Assembly: GCF_003987095.1 (NCBI RefSeq)
Contig: NZ_PIQA01000003.1
Location: forward strand, 124,001 to 188,000
From: Idiomarina piscisalsi
GTDB lineage: Bacteria > Pseudomonadota > Gammaproteobacteria > Enterobacterales > Alteromonadaceae
Reading direction: 5' to 3'
DNA length: 64,000 nt
In this document: piece by piece, positions 8,732 to 19,302 of the stretch
Layout of the letters: every line of letters starts with the position of its first letter
How positions within the stretch are numbered: the stretch's first letter is position 1
Position numbers and translations under genes: made by a program
The notes under the pieces: model-generated
Databases searched by the model: none
What the model saw: only the letters and a program-made list of their open reading frames with translations
Told to the model about the DNA's origin: nothing

Positions 8732-9404
8732 TCGACCCTCCCGAACTTTGCGCCTCCACTTGACCTGCACCAGCAACCAAAAATATACGCTTAATTTCGT
8801 CATATTGCTCGGTCTGCAAAGTCACCTCAATGGCTTTCGGTAAATCGCCTTCGCTACGCCACTCTGCGTTCCAGCCCTTATCCAATCCACGATTACCATC
8901 GCTTTGACCTGCTGCTCTATAAAAGCGAAACGACAAGTCTGTCACACCGCTCAACAACGTCTGCACAGTCGGCTCGTTACTCCTGTCATTCACAAACGAA
9001 TAACTAACCCGTTGTAACTGGCCATCCATAACTCGATAAATAACCGGCTGTAACTCAGCTCGCGGCAAAACATCACCCGGGTTATCAAAGCCGCTGCGCA
9101 CAAAAGCTAGAACGCCGCGCTCCGAATCAAAGTAGCCAACGTCATTACTTAAATACTGGTGCGTTACTTCAGTGTCATTGGGGCGCGTCGGCTTAGCGAC
9201 TAACTGGCGAATGTCTTGTTGCATTAACAGTTGGCTAAATTGCAGTTGCTCCAGTGACTCACGCCGCTCGCTCGACTGCTGCTCGGTACTGACCATTTGG
9301 CTTAGCACCTGGTAACTGGCTATACCAATTACCGCAAATATGGCCATAGTCACCAACACTTCAACTAAGGTGAACCCCGACTGTCGGTTGCCGTTAACGT
9401 GCAT
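8721..9404 (-). CDS. gspJ: Type II secretion minor pseudopilin J
   Basis: 227 residues from the ATG at 9404, preceded by AGAGGTG. An upstream GTG nine bases earlier would overlap that ribosome site. The prepilin peptidase site is RQSG|FTLVEVLVTMAIFAVIG with the conserved Glu at +5. The rest is the beta-rich GspJ domain (LSFRFYRAAG). With GspI and GspK it forms the tip complex that starts pseudopilus assembly. Overlaps gspI by 11 bases and gspK by 11 bases. Confidence 0.93.
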   Translation of the reverse strand: MHVNGNRQSGFTLVEVLVTMAIFAVIGIASYQVLSQMVSTEQQSSERRESLEQLQFSQLLMQQDIRQLVAKPTRPNDTEVTHQYLSNDVGYFDSERGVLAFVRSGFDNPGDVLPRAELQPVIYRVMDGQLQRVSYSFVNDRSNEPTVQTLLSGVTDLSFRFYRAAGQSDGNRGLDKGWNAEWRSEGDLPKAIEVTLQTEQYDEIKRIFLVAGAGQVEAQSSGGSNAD

Positions 9405-9786
9405 TCCGGTCACCTCTAGCGGCTGAGTCAGGCTTTCTCAAGTAGCGCGTTAACCGATAATGCTCCCGCCCACCTTCCGTTTTTGACACTATCACTGTGA
9501 CAGCGACCACGTTAGGAGTTACCGTTTCAACCACCTGCTGCTGCCAATGCCAGGTGGTGCCGGCTTGCTCTGCCGTACCTTTTTTATTGTCTTTTACCGG
9601 CCATTCCTGGGCCAGGGACACTTCTGCTATCCGATTTGACGCCACATACTGTGCAAAGGTTTTACTTTGTAAGTCACTTAAACTGGTCAGGTGACTACTG
9701 GCTGCTTGTAATGCAGCCAAAGCCGCTAACCCAAAAATAGATAGCGCGACCATGACTTCAATAAGTGTAAAACCTTTTACCCTCAT
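9394..9786 (-). CDS. gspI: Type II secretion minor pseudopilin I
   Basis: 130 residues, the normal length of GspI. A very short leader (MRVKG) is followed by FTLIEVMVALSIFGLAALA, the class III prepilin signal with Glu at +5. It is a structural part of the pseudopilus tip and nucleates assembly with GspJ and GspK. The gene is overlapped by gspH on one side (four bases) and by gspJ on the other. Confidence 0.94.
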   Translation of the reverse strand: MRVKGFTLIEVMVALSIFGLAALAALQAASSHLTSLSDLQSKTFAQYVASNRIAEVSLAQEWPVKDNKKGTAEQAGTTWHWQQQVVETVTPNVVAVTVIVSKTEGGREHYRLTRYLRKPDSAARGDRNAR

Positions 9787-10367
9787 TGCTCAGGCGCCTC
9801 ATTTAAAACTACCAATTGCCAACTGTTTTCAGTTTTCACCCAACGCTCAGCCGCAATATCATTCGCATTTTCAATTTTTAAGGTAAAAGCTGTCATCTCG
9901 CCACTTGGCAAAATAAGTACATCCGGACGCTTTACTTCAGAGTCGTCCTGTTCTGAATCATCCCCGCTGCCAAAAACACCGTCGTTAAGTTCTTCATTTT
10001 GAGCCAGCTCAGCCATGTCCTGATTTAATAACTGCCAGCTTAATGGCCACTCAGTTTGCTGAGGTTTAAGCCCACGAGTGTTAAAAGATTGCCAGCTTTC
10101 CTCCTGCCAAACCAGAAACTCATAACCATTGTCGTTAAACGCAAGCGCGAGAGGTTGCTGCCGCACCATCGCATACTCACGTGCGTATTGAAGTTGCTGC
10201 TGTAGCGTTATTGCTGAGTCTTGAGCAGAGTTTTGCTGACGGTTACTGCCCGGTAACGTCAACATAACTGAGCTGGCAATAAGACCAAGAATGGCCATAA
10301 CCAGCATCAGTTCAATCAGAGTGAATCCTTGTTGCTGGCGCCTATTGGTCACGGTCGTTGTTGCCAA
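9783..10367 (-). CDS. gspH: Type II secretion minor pseudopilin H
   Basis: 194 residues if the TTG at 10367 is used; a GTG at 10352 is an alternative, and neither has a strong ribosome site. The prepilin signal is QQQG|FTLIELMLVMAILGLIA, with GspH-type features after it (LQQQLQYAREYAMVRQQPLAL, a recognisable GspH segment). GspH joins the shaft of the pseudopilus to its tip. The 5' end overlaps gspG by 26 bases, so translation is probably coupled. An acidic stretch near residue 140 (GSGDDSEQDDSE) is probably a surface loop. Confidence 0.9.
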   Translation of the reverse strand: MATTTVTNRRQQQGFTLIELMLVMAILGLIASSVMLTLPGSNRQQNSAQDSAITLQQQLQYAREYAMVRQQPLALAFNDNGYEFLVWQEESWQSFNTRGLKPQQTEWPLSWQLLNQDMAELAQNEELNDGVFGSGDDSEQDDSEVKRPDVLILPSGEMTAFTLKIENANDIAAERWVKTENSWQLVVLNEAPEQ

Positions 10368-10779
10368 TCATCCAACTACCGAAGTCATCTTCAGTACCCG
10401 GTTGACCGTCTGGGCCTGCTGAAAAAATATCAATATCGTCGTACTGCCCCGGGTTCAACAACAGATAGTCGTTGCCGTAAGGGTCTTGTGGTAAACGACG
10501 AATATAGCCACCACTGCGATAGCTTCGCGGTTGCGGATCAATATTCGGTTCATTCACGAGCGCTTCTAAACCTTGCTCAGTGGTAGGAAACATACCGTTA
10601 TCAAGGTGATACTGATCTAATGCACTCTCTAATGACACAATGTCGGCAACAACTTTTTGCTGCGCCGCTCTTTCCTGGTTACCCAGCACGTTAGGTAACA
10701 CCATGGTTGCCAAAATACCAATAATGGCAATAACCACCATAACTTCAACGAGTGAAAAACCAGATTGATTACGTCTCAT
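10342..10779 (-). CDS. gspG: Type II secretion major pseudopilin G
   Basis: 145 residues, as expected. The prepilin site NQSG|FSLVEVMVVIAIIGILA leads into VLPNVLGNQERAAQQKVVADI and LDQYHLDNGMFPTTEQGLEAL, close to the family consensus. The C-terminal DPYGNDYLLLNPGQYDDIDI matches the calcium-binding region of GspG. It builds the pseudopilus shaft that pushes substrates through GspD. Processing needs a GspO/PilD peptidase, which is not in this window. Confidence 0.97.
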   Translation of the reverse strand: MRRNQSGFSLVEVMVVIAIIGILATMVLPNVLGNQERAAQQKVVADIVSLESALDQYHLDNGMFPTTEQGLEALVNEPNIDPQPRSYRSGGYIRRLPQDPYGNDYLLLNPGQYDDIDIFSAGPDGQPGTEDDFGSWMIGNNDRDQ

Positions 10780-10781
10780 AA

Positions 10782-12008
10782 TTAAAGTCCTACACTATTA
10801 TTTAACTGCAATATGGGCTGAATTATCGACAAAACGATAAAAAAGACGATGCCCGCCATGGTGACAATCAGTACGGGTTCGAAGACCTTAAGGCTGACTG
10901 TGACTAAGTTCTCAAATTCTTTATCCTGGTTGTCGGCGCAGCGTTTCAGCATCTGCTCAAGCTCACCCGACTTCTCTCCGGCCGCTATCATATGCAGCAT
11001 CATAGGCGGGAATAGCCCGGTTTCCTGCAATGCAGCCCTTAACGACGAACCTTCTCTTACCCTGTCAGCGGCTTCATCGACCGCTTCTCTTATCGCTAAA
11101 TTACCAATAACCGATGAGGTAATCCGCAGACCATCGAGTAATGGCACCGCCGATGACGTTAAAATACTCAGCGTTCTGGCAAAGCGCGCAGTGCTAACCC
11201 CTCGTATGACTTTCCCCAACATAGGAAGTTTCAGCAAGCGGTAATGATACTTTAACCGGTTTGTGTCTTTTCGAAGCCACTGTCCAAATAACAACAGTAA
11301 AACAGCTAACCCAACAACCAGCCAGAGTCCCCAATTCTGCAAAAACTCACTAATGGCTATCATAGCCAACGTGGTGGGAGGTAGCTCTTGCCCCATAGTG
11401 GCAAAGTTCTCGACAATTTGAGGCACTATTGAAACCAAGAGAAATACGACAATACCGATAGCCACCAGAGTCAGCATAAGCGGATAAATAAGCGCCTGCG
11501 TCAACTGACTCTTCATGTGCTGCCGTTGTTCGGTGTAATCGGCCAGTTCTTCGAGAACCTGGTCCAGATGCCCAGACTTCTCACCCGCAGCCACCATTGC
11601 CGTATACAGCGAGTCAAACACCCCAGGGAATTCCGCCATTGCCTCAGCCAGACCATAACCTTCAACGACTTTGCTTCGTACTGACATAACCAGCTTTTTC
11701 ATGCGTGGCTTTTCAGTTTGATCAGCAACGGCCAGTAACGCTTGCTCAATAGGCAAAGCAGAGCCTACTAAGGTCGAAAGCTGACGAGTAATAAGGGCAA
11801 GGTCCTGCGCTTTGACTTTTCGAAATGTGAAGCCCCAGCGATTCTGCGCACTCTGCTTCTTCTCTTTTTCCGCCGCAGCAGAAATAGCAACAGGCATAAG
11901 GCCTTGCTCACGAAGCATCTGCCGAACCTGACGTTCAGTATCGGCCTCAAGCACGCCTTTTTTCTTACGTCCATTATTGGCTATTGCCTGATACTCAAAT
12001 GCTGCCAC
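10782..12008 (-). CDS. gspF: Type II secretion inner-membrane platform protein F
   Basis: 408 residues with two repeated T2SSF domains, each containing the LxxGxPL-type segment (LVGSALPIEQALLAV and TSSAVPLLDGLRI) and the AAGEKSG motif (VAAGEKSGHLDQVLEEL and IAAGEKSGELEQMLKRC). Three membrane helices are visible. GspF is the polytopic centre of the assembly platform and couples GspE ATP hydrolysis to pseudopilus growth. Three bases separate it from gspE. Confidence 0.97.
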   Translation of the reverse strand: MAAFEYQAIANNGRKKKGVLEADTERQVRQMLREQGLMPVAISAAAEKEKKQSAQNRWGFTFRKVKAQDLALITRQLSTLVGSALPIEQALLAVADQTEKPRMKKLVMSVRSKVVEGYGLAEAMAEFPGVFDSLYTAMVAAGEKSGHLDQVLEELADYTEQRQHMKSQLTQALIYPLMLTLVAIGIVVFLLVSIVPQIVENFATMGQELPPTTLAMIAISEFLQNWGLWLVVGLAVLLLLFGQWLRKDTNRLKYHYRLLKLPMLGKVIRGVSTARFARTLSILTSSAVPLLDGLRITSSVIGNLAIREAVDEAADRVREGSSLRAALQETGLFPPMMLHMIAAGEKSGELEQMLKRCADNQDKEFENLVTVSLKVFEPVLIVTMAGIVFFIVLSIIQPILQLNNSVGL

Positions 12009-12011
12009 GTA

Positions 12012-13496
12012 TTACTCCTCGCGAGTGACTCGCAAGACTTCCTCTAGTGTGGTTTTCCCTTCCAGCACCTTTTGCAGGCCGTCTTGTCGTATGCTTGGGG
12101 TTGACTGGCGTATGTACTTTTCAATCGCCTGTTCACCGTGACCGTTATGCACAAGTTCGCGCACATGATCATCGACCTGGAGAAGTTCGTGAATACCCGT
12201 TCGCCCTCTATAACCTGTATGGTTACATTCCTCACAGCCGCCTGCGCGGTAAACAATATGTTCCGAACTTTTACTCAGCCCTAATATCTGGCGCTCTTCC
12301 GCATCGGGTGTATGAGGCTGACGACAGCTACTACATAAAGTCCGAACTAAGCGCTGAGACAACACCGCCAATAAACTGGAGGACAGCAGGAATGGTTCAA
12401 CCCCCATATCCTCAAGACGTGTGATAGCACCCGCAGCTGTATTGGTGTGTAACGTCGACAAAACCAAGTGCCCCGTCAATGATGCCTGCACGGCAATTTG
12501 AGCAGTCTCTACGTCTCGTATCTCACCGACCATGACAACGTCAGGATCTTGCCGCAGAATCGCTCGCAAACCACGCGCGAATGTCATATCAACACGCGGA
12601 TTCACCTGTGTTTGTCCAATACCGTCGATAGCATACTCGATGGGATCTTCTACTGTCAGAATATTACGGTCTTTCGAATTAATTTCGCTCAGCCCGGCAT
12701 ACAAGGTCGTACTTTTACCGGAGCCGGTTGGGCCAGTCACAAGGATGATGCCATGCGGCTTATGAATCAGCTGCTGAAAGATATTACGGTTTTCCTGCGT
12801 CATTCCCAGCTGCATTAGGTTCAAACGTGCATTGTTTTTATCAAGCAAACGCAGAACAACGCGTTCACCATGGTTCGACGGCATAGTCGACACCCTTACG
12901 TCGACCGCTCTACCAGCGATAAGCAATGAAATACGACCGTCTTGCGGTATACGTTTTTCAGCAATATCCAGCTGTGCCATGACCTTAATTCGGGAAACTA
13001 ATAGAGAAGACAACTTACGGTTCGGCTTCAATACTTCACGCAATACGCCATCAATACGGAAGCGAATCAGTAGTGACTTTTCGAACGTCTCTATGTGAAT
13101 ATCCGATGCCCCTTCTTTTATAGCCTCACTTAACATGGCGTTAATGAGTTTGATAATAGGTGCATCGTCTTCACTTTCTAATAGATCTTCGGTTTGCGGT
13201 AACTCGTCCGCCAGTGAGAACAAGTCAGACTCATTCCCAATGTCTTCCATCAGCTGTTTTGCCTCTGACGAGTCGCGCTGATATGCCTGCGTCAACAGGG
13301 TTTCAAAGTCGTTGGCGGGGTGTTCTTGCAAGGTGAACGGTTGACCCAGTTTGCGTCGCACTTCCCTAAGCGCCTGCGCGGAAACGCCTGCGCGGCAGTG
13401 CACAACCATTGGCTCCCCCGACTCCACCACGACGCCGAAGCGTTTGGCAAAACCAAAAGGTAACCGTGTTGTCGCAATAGCACTCGCGTCAGTCAT
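12012..13496 (-). CDS. gspE: Type II secretion ATPase E
   Basis: 494 residues. The N-terminal N1E/N2E region is followed by the motor: Walker [16 protein letters not shown], an Asp box, Walker [21 protein letters not shown] and a His box ([12 protein letters not shown]). The tetracysteine zinc domain near the C-terminus (CSSC ... CEEC) is present, as in GspE and PilB. This cytoplasmic hexamer powers pseudopilus assembly. It overlaps gspD by eight bases. Confidence 0.97.
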   Translation of the reverse strand: MTDASAIATTRLPFGFAKRFGVVVESGEPMVVHCRAGVSAQALREVRRKLGQPFTLQEHPANDFETLLTQAYQRDSSEAKQLMEDIGNESDLFSLADELPQTEDLLESEDDAPIIKLINAMLSEAIKEGASDIHIETFEKSLLIRFRIDGVLREVLKPNRKLSSLLVSRIKVMAQLDIAEKRIPQDGRISLLIAGRAVDVRVSTMPSNHGERVVLRLLDKNNARLNLMQLGMTQENRNIFQQLIHKPHGIILVTGPTGSGKSTTLYAGLSEINSKDRNILTVEDPIEYAIDGIGQTQVNPRVDMTFARGLRAILRQDPDVVMVGEIRDVETAQIAVQASLTGHLVLSTLHTNTAAGAITRLEDMGVEPFLLSSSLLAVLSQRLVRTLCSSCRQPHTPDAEERQILGLSKSSEHIVYRAGGCEECNHTGYRGRTGIHELLQVDDHVRELVHNGHGEQAIEKYIRQSTPSIRQDGLQKVLEGKTTLEEVLRVTREE

Positions 13497-15540
13497 TCTC
13501 TTTCTCTGGCTGTTTATTATCCAGGTACTCTTCGAAGCCGGGCGGCAAGGTTAACTCACTGTCCCATTCATTCATTACCGGAGACTCTTCCATTGGCATC
13601 AAGGAAATACCGCGTGAACGCTCGTCCAGTTGCAGTGCGCGCATATAGTTGTATTTTGCCGAGCTGATTTCTCGCATGCGCTTGCCATTGCGAACTATCG
13701 TGGGGCGAATAAATACCATTAAGTTGCGCTTTTGCTTTGACGTTGAGGTAGAGCTAAACAGTCTTCCTAACACAGGAATGTCGCCCAGCAGCGGTATCTT
13801 AGACACTGACTCCTGTACGTCTTCGTCGATAAGGCCGCCCAGAACAATGGTTTCGCCATCGTCCGCCATGACGGTTGTTTTCATTTCACGCTTATTAATA
13901 ATAACGTCCACTGAGGTTGCGCCACTTAAGCTTGAGACTTCCTGCTCAATAGTCATTTGCACGGCGTCGCCTTCATTAATTTGTGGCGTCACTTTCAGCT
14001 TTATACCCACTTCAGTTCGGTCGACCGTCTGGAACGGGTTGTCATTGTTATCGCCAGTCGTTGACCCCGTAATGGTTGGCACTTCCTGACCGACCAAAAA
14101 GCTGGCTTCTTCGTTATCAACCGTAACAATGCTGGGTGTCGCTAAGATGTTTGAGTTGGTATCCTGAGTCACTGCTTGGACTACCGCTGCCCAGTCATTC
14201 TGAATAGTACCGAACATCATGCCGTTAACCGAGCCTAACAAGTTAGCTAGCAACGAGATATCGCCGGGTTCATCAGGGTTTTCAATAACACGATCATTTT
14301 CTGTAATAATTGTTGTGCCTTCACGGTCTCTAGCCTGATAAGCCCCAGCAGCCAAGCTACCGATAGGCACTTGACTACCGTCATTATATTGCACCATACC
14401 GCCGTCTTCGCTTATCCACTGGACACCAAAGTTGACGTTATCGCCTTCCATAATTTCGACAATAATAGCCTCAACCTGCACCTGGGCACGGCGAATATCC
14501 AGGTCGTGAATGACTTTCTCCAGAGAAGCCATCATGTCCTGCTGAGCCGTTATAACAACTGAGTTCGTCGGTTCATGCGGACTAATGCTCACAGAGTCGT
14601 TATTATTGCGTCGGCGAGTTGTGTTGGTATTTGACGTTTGCTGTTCGCTTTCTGCCTGTATTGAACGACTGACGTCATTCAACACTTCAACCACTTCGGG
14701 CGCTTTTGCGTATTTCAAATAAAATACACGCGTATTACCTTCCGACTTTAAGTCTTGGTCAAGTTGCTTAATAAGCTTAACAACTCGAGCTCTTGCCCGC
14801 GGCTCACCGCTGACAATAACCGAGTTACTGCGCTCGTCGGCAACGATTTTAGGAATCAGCAAAGGTGGTGTTCCATCGTTATTGCTTTTTTCATACAGTG
14901 ACTGCGCAATACGCACAATTTCACTGGCCGACGCATACTCGAGGTGAATCATATCAACGTCTTGGTCACCTGCCCTGTCGACCCGCTCGATAATCTCGAC
15001 CAAGCGCTGCACAGTCTCTGAGCGGCCGGTCATCATAATAACGTTTGAAGGGTCGTAGCTAACCACCATACCACCACCACTTTGATCATTAAGCTGGCGC
15101 AATAAAGGCGCTAATTCACGTACAGAAACATTTTCAACGGGAACAACGCGAGTGACCATTGCGTCGCCAGAGCCTTGGCTATCAGCGTCCATAACGGGTA
15201 ATGACGATGTCTTAGCGTCGCGATCTCGAATGACTTTAAGTACGCCAGATTCCATCTCAACCACAGCAAAGCCGTAAACTTCTAGGACGTTAAGAAAGAA
15301 CTGATAGTACTGCTCTTCATTCATCACGTCATAGCTACGCACATCAATTTTGCCACGCACATTTGGGTCGATAATAATGGTTTTGCCCAAGTTACGGCCA
15401 ACCACCTGAATAAATTCGTTGATGTCGGTATTTTTAAAACTGGCCGCATATTCTTCTGCCGTTAATGGCGTACTCATTACGCTTACAGCCACCCCCAGGG
15501 CTCCGAGCCAATTTCTTAAGCCTCTTTTTGCCACTGACAT
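13489..15540 (-). CDS. gspD: Type II secretion outer-membrane secretin D
   Basis: 683 residues from the ATG at 15540 (AGGA upstream); a longer frame from 15594 would run into gspC. Signal peptide, then N0 ([20 protein letters not shown]), N1-N3 repeats, and the secretin barrel ([58 protein letters not shown]). A serine/threonine/asparagine-rich loop sits in N3. It forms the outer-membrane channel. No dedicated GspS pilotin gene is seen beside it. Confidence 0.97.
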   Translation of the reverse strand: MSVAKRGLRNWLGALGVAVSVMSTPLTAEEYAASFKNTDINEFIQVVGRNLGKTIIIDPNVRGKIDVRSYDVMNEEQYYQFFLNVLEVYGFAVVEMESGVLKVIRDRDAKTSSLPVMDADSQGSGDAMVTRVVPVENVSVRELAPLLRQLNDQSGGGMVVSYDPSNVIMMTGRSETVQRLVEIIERVDRAGDQDVDMIHLEYASASEIVRIAQSLYEKSNNDGTPPLLIPKIVADERSNSVIVSGEPRARARVVKLIKQLDQDLKSEGNTRVFYLKYAKAPEVVEVLNDVSRSIQAESEQQTSNTNTTRRRNNNDSVSISPHEPTNSVVITAQQDMMASLEKVIHDLDIRRAQVQVEAIIVEIMEGDNVNFGVQWISEDGGMVQYNDGSQVPIGSLAAGAYQARDREGTTIITENDRVIENPDEPGDISLLANLLGSVNGMMFGTIQNDWAAVVQAVTQDTNSNILATPSIVTVDNEEASFLVGQEVPTITGSTTGDNNDNPFQTVDRTEVGIKLKVTPQINEGDAVQMTIEQEVSSLSGATSVDVIINKREMKTTVMADDGETIVLGGLIDEDVQESVSKIPLLGDIPVLGRLFSSTSTSKQKRNLMVFIRPTIVRNGKRMREISSAKYNYMRALQLDERSRGISLMPMEESPVMNEWDSELTLPPGFEEYLDNKQPEKEND

Positions 15541-15541
15541 A

Positions 15542-16510
15542 TTAGTTTTCCTGTTTTTCCGGTAGCTCAAACGACAGCTCCATCCGTTCACCATCGCGCT
15601 CTATTTCGATTGATACTTGTTTTTGGTTAGCCAGCTCCTCACTGGCTAACACGGCTTGTTCCATATCGGTTAAGTCGTAGCCATTGATAGCGACCGCCAA
15701 GTCGCCATTTTGAAACCCTGCTTGCTGAAAAAGTTCGGGATTTTTTGCCGCCTTTAGTCGATAACCAACAAGCGACCCTCCTTCCATAGCCGGAGAAATG
15801 CTCACATACTCCATTATCGAGGACGGATTATCTGCTATGTTACGCAGCTCAGTTTCGACAAATTCTGTTCTGCTTTTATCATTTTCAGCAGAGCCTTCCG
15901 GCGAGCGTTCATCAGCGACCGTTTCGTCTACGGTCAACGATAATGCCGGACGGTCCTCACCAACATCTTCCATCACCAGCGTTTCGAGTCGGCCGTTATT
16001 GTCGAGGATAACGCGATCAGCGTATATCTCTTCAACCGTCACCCGAGAACTGCCAATGCTTTCGCCAATAATATAGGTGCGCTGTTGGCTACCCTGCTGA
16101 ATAATAGCGGCAGAGCGCTCTGGATTAGAGCTTGCAGATACCCCGATAAGACGCACATTCAGTGTCGTTTTCGGCGCATTGCGCGAGTTTCTTGGCCCCT
16201 GCTTTTCTGACTGACCAAACAGGTGAAGCGCCTGAATACCACCAATGTCGATTGTATTAGCAGACGATGACGTCGAATTAAACTTCGGAACGGTCGGTGG
16301 GCTATTTTCCGGCTCATCGGGCGATAGTAACGACCAAGTAAACTCAGCAAGCAACACCGCAACACAAAACCACAGGAATGCGGTAAGCGCGAGCATAAGT
16401 CTGCGCCAATGGGCTGAATTCGTAAAATACTGTTGAAGTCTGGCAGTCACTTTATTCTTATTCTTGTTACACTGACAAAAGAGATTCATGCATTCTAGCG
16501 CAGCCAACAT
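15542..16510 (-). CDS. gspC: Type II secretion system protein C
   Basis: 322 residues from the furthest ATG; an ATG at 16489 and a GTG at 16450 are alternatives, and the last would give a more typical length of about 300. One membrane helix (LMLALTAFLWFCVAVLLAEF), the homology region (LFGQ ... LIGVSASSNPERSAAIIQ) that contacts GspD, and a C-terminal PDZ domain (GGSLVGYRLKAAKNPELFQQ, LAVAINGYDLTD). GspC connects the inner platform to the secretin and helps select substrates. It is the first gene of the operon and diverges from hslR. Confidence 0.92.
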   Translation of the reverse strand: MLAALECMNLFCQCNKNKNKVTARLQQYFTNSAHWRRLMLALTAFLWFCVAVLLAEFTWSLLSPDEPENSPPTVPKFNSTSSSANTIDIGGIQALHLFGQSEKQGPRNSRNAPKTTLNVRLIGVSASSNPERSAAIIQQGSQQRTYIIGESIGSSRVTVEEIYADRVILDNNGRLETLVMEDVGEDRPALSLTVDETVADERSPEGSAENDKSRTEFVETELRNIADNPSSIMEYVSISPAMEGGSLVGYRLKAAKNPELFQQAGFQNGDLAVAINGYDLTDMEQAVLASEELANQKQVSIEIERDGERMELSFELPEKQEN

Positions 16511-16560
16511 GAGTCAACAATCGCTTAACACAAACTTTATAACGAAATGATTGCGGTTTT

Positions 16561-16968
16561 ATGACAAAGAAGCAAAAGCATACAACATCTGACACCGGTG
16601 TTCGCCTGGATAAATGGCTCTGGGCGGCACGTTTTTATAAAACCCGGGCACTTGCCAGAGAAATGGTCCAGTCAGGTAAAGTACACTACGACGGCCAACG
16701 CAGTAAACCCTCTAAAGTCGTTCAGGTCGGTGCCATTATTAAATTACGTCAGGGCTTCGATAGTAAGGAAGTCGAAGTACTGGAGTTAAGTGAGCAGCGG
16801 CGCGGCGCGCCCGAAGCGCAGCTTTTGTATCGAGAGACAGAAGAAAGTCTGGCAAAACGAGAAGAAAACGCTGAAGCAAGAAAGCTTAATGCATTGTATA
16901 ATCCACACCCTGACGGACGTCCGGATAAAAAGCAGCGACGTCAGTTAATTCGTTTTAAAAAGGAGTGA
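16561..16968 (+). CDS. hslR: Ribosome-associated heat shock protein Hsp15
   Basis: 135 residues, matching E. coli Hsp15 (133). The S4 RNA-binding domain lies at the N-terminus (VRLDKWLWAARFYKTRALAREMV, quoted in part: RLDKWLWAARFYKTR) and a lysine/arginine-rich tail at the C-terminus (PDKKQRRQLIRFKK). Hsp15 recycles 50S subunits that carry a stalled nascent chain after heat shock. It precedes hslO directly, the usual hslRO heat-shock pair. A sigma-32 promoter was not convincingly identified. Confidence 0.95.
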   Translation: MTKKQKHTTSDTGVRLDKWLWAARFYKTRALAREMVQSGKVHYDGQRSKPSKVVQVGAIIKLRQGFDSKEVEVLELSEQRRGAPEAQLLYRETEESLAKREENAEARKLNALYNPHPDGRPDKKQRRQLIRFKKE

Positions 16969-16970
16969 CC

Positions 16971-17795
16971 ATGGAGTACCCAACGGATCAATTATCGCGT
17001 TATACATTTAACGACCATGACGTGCGCGGTGAGCTTGTCCAGCTAACCAGTAGCTATCAAACGTTAATCCGTGGTCATGACTACCCGGCTCCGGTTCAGG
17101 AAGTCTTAGGGCATATGATGGCCGCTGTTTCATTGCTGACTGCGACATTAAAATTTGAAGGGCACATTGCCGTTCAGCTGCAAGGCGATGGTCCTCTGAA
17201 CTTTGTTGCCGTCAACGGTAACCATAAGCAAGAGCTACGTGGCATAGCTCGTTTACGAGCTGAGTTAAACGATACGGATCTGCGCTCGATGATTGGTAAG
17301 GGTCAATTAATTATCACATTAACGCCTGAGACTGGAGAGCGTTACCAGGGCGTTGTCAGTGGTGATGCTGACTCTATTGCCGAAATGCTTGAAAACTACT
17401 TTGAGCAATCAGAGCAATTGCACACCAAAGTCTGGCTTCATGCTGACGGTGAACACGCAGCGGGTATGTTGTTGCAAAGACTACCGTCTTCCGGGCAAGA
17501 CCTTACGGGCTTCGAACACTTGGCAACACTCACTGACACTATTACCGCCAAAGAGCTTTACACCGTACCAGCAGAGGAGCTACTGCATCGTTTATATCAT
17601 GAGGAAACCGTACACCTGTATCCGGCTCAGCCGGTCAGTTTTGTCTGCGGTTGCTCTCGCGACAAAACATTGGACGCATTAGCCTCGGTTAAGCCTGAAG
17701 AATTAAAAGAAATCTTAGAGAGAGACGGCGAAATCGTCATGACCTGTGATTACTGCCTGACTGAGTATGTTTTTAAACCCTCTGATTTTAATTAG
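16971..17795 (+). CDS. hslO: Redox-regulated chaperone Hsp33
   Basis: 274 residues from the ATG at 16971, which follows AGGAG; an in-frame GTG six bases earlier overlaps that site. The N-terminal substrate-binding domain is followed by the C-terminal zinc redox switch with four cysteines, CGC (FVCGCSRDKT) and CDYC (MTCDYCLTEY). Oxidation releases zinc and turns the protein into a holdase that protects unfolding proteins from bleach or peroxide. The gene starts two bases after the hslR stop. Confidence 0.97.
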   Translation: MEYPTDQLSRYTFNDHDVRGELVQLTSSYQTLIRGHDYPAPVQEVLGHMMAAVSLLTATLKFEGHIAVQLQGDGPLNFVAVNGNHKQELRGIARLRAELNDTDLRSMIGKGQLIITLTPETGERYQGVVSGDADSIAEMLENYFEQSEQLHTKVWLHADGEHAAGMLLQRLPSSGQDLTGFEHLATLTDTITAKELYTVPAEELLHRLYHEETVHLYPAQPVSFVCGCSRDKTLDALASVKPEELKEILERDGEIVMTCDYCLTEYVFKPSDFN

Positions 17796-17815
17796 GCTTC
17801 TTGCTTGATACAAAA

Positions 17816-17850
17816 AAGCCCGATATTTTCGGTATCGGGCTTATGTTTGT
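17816..17850. terminator. Bidirectional terminator between hslO and der
   Basis: A 10-bp perfect stem, AAGCCCGATA / TATCGGGCTT, with a seven-base loop lies between the convergent genes. An A run on the left serves der and a T-rich stretch on the right serves hslO. Confidence 0.88.
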
Positions 17851-17856
17851 TTTTAT

Positions 17857-19296
17857 TTACTTCTTCTTTTTCAAAAACTTCATTAGACGCTTTCGCTTGC
17901 GTTGCTGCGACAGCGTTAATTGGTTTTTCTTGCCGGCAAATGGGTTTTTCGGCTCTTTGAATTCAATTTTTATTGGTGTGCCCATTATGCCTAATGCTTT
18001 TCTAAAGTAGTTCATTAGGTAGCGTTTATAAGAGCCTGGTAAGTCAGTCACCTGGTTGCCGTGAATAACAATTCTTGGTGGATTATAGCCGCCAGCGTGA
18101 GCGTATTTTAACTTCACACGGCGTCCTCCGACCAACGGTGGTTGATGTTCCTCTTGTGCCATTTCCATTATTTTTGTCAGCTTAGAGGTACCTATACGCT
18201 GAGTTGCGCTCGTATAAGCTTCTTCGACCGACTCAAATAAATGACCAACGCCCGTTCCGTGTAGCGCAGAAATAAAATGCAAACGAGCAAAGTCGACAAA
18301 GCCTAAACGACGGTCAAGTTCACGTTTTATTTCTTCCTTATGATCACTTTCTAAGCCGTCCCACTTATTCACCGCAATAACGATAGAACGACCGGCATTA
18401 AGAGCGAACCCAATAAGGTTTAAATCCTGATCAGTAATCGTTTCTCGTGCGTCAATGACGATAAGAACGACGTTTGCATCTTCAATTGCCTGTAGGGTTT
18501 TCACCACAGAGAACTTCTCAATGGCTTCTCCAATACGACCTCGACGACGAACACCTGCTGTATCAATTAAGATGTACTCGCGATCATCACGTTGCATCGG
18601 AATATAGACCGAATCTCGGGTAGTGCCTGGCATATCGTAAACGACAACCCGCTCTTCACCCAGAATTCGGTTAGTCAGCGTTGATTTGCCTACGTTAGGT
18701 CGACCTACAATCGCCAACTTAAGAGGCAAGGCCTCATAATCGATTTCATCGTGTTCGAGATCTTCAGAGTCCTCTTTCGTCGATGCAATAACATCCGGGT
18801 AGTCATCAGCCAACGGCTTAAAGCAGGTTGTCAGCAACTGCTCAACGCCACGCCCATGAGCAGCAGCAATACCGTATAGCTCACCGAGGGAAAGAGAATA
18901 GAAGTCTGCCATCGCGGAAGTGGCATCAATGCCGTCAATTTTATTACAGACTAAATAAACTTTTTTGTCTTGTTTGCGCAGATGAGTCGCTATGGCTTGA
19001 TCACCAACTGTGACACCGTCACGTGCATCCACCATAAACAAAACGACATCGGCTTCGTCGACAGCCAGTAGTGACTGCTTCGCCATCTCTTCATCGATAC
19101 CCTCTTCATCGCCATGGATACCGCCGGTATCAACAACTATGAATTGATAGCCGTCGTAGTTTGCTTGTCCGTATTTTCTGTCTCGGGTTAACCCGGGAAA
19201 GTCCGCTACCAACGCATCGCGAGTGCGTGTTAACCGATTAAACAAGGTGGATTTCCCAACATTTGGGCGCCCCACGAGCGCAACAACTGGTAGCAT
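17857..19296 (-). CDS. der: Ribosome assembly GTPase Der (EngA)
   Basis: 479 residues with the diagnostic tandem GTPase domains: G1 motifs [14 protein letters not shown] (about residue 8) and [15 protein letters not shown] (about 202), DTGG and DTAG G3 motifs, NKID and NKWD G4 motifs, then a C-terminal KH-like domain. Der acts in 50S subunit maturation. It ends in a lysine-rich tail ([13 protein letters not shown]). It is the last gene of the hisS-yfgM-bamB-der run, seven bases after bamB, an order common in gammaproteobacteria. Confidence 0.98.
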   Translation of the reverse strand: MLPVVALVGRPNVGKSTLFNRLTRTRDALVADFPGLTRDRKYGQANYDGYQFIVVDTGGIHGDEEGIDEEMAKQSLLAVDEADVVLFMVDARDGVTVGDQAIATHLRKQDKKVYLVCNKIDGIDATSAMADFYSLSLGELYGIAAAHGRGVEQLLTTCFKPLADDYPDVIASTKEDSEDLEHDEIDYEALPLKLAIVGRPNVGKSTLTNRILGEERVVVYDMPGTTRDSVYIPMQRDDREYILIDTAGVRRRGRIGEAIEKFSVVKTLQAIEDANVVLIVIDARETITDQDLNLIGFALNAGRSIVIAVNKWDGLESDHKEEIKRELDRRLGFVDFARLHFISALHGTGVGHLFESVEEAYTSATQRIGTSKLTKIMEMAQEEHQPPLVGGRRVKLKYAHAGGYNPPRIVIHGNQVTDLPGSYKRYLMNYFRKALGIMGTPIKIEFKEPKNPFAGKKNQLTLSQQRKRKRLMKFLKKKK

Positions 19297-19302
19297 TATC
19301 TA

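Noticed and set aside
13649-14089. 146-codon plus-strand frame inside gspD
   Set aside because: It lies wholly antisense to conserved secretin sequence and encodes no recognisable protein.
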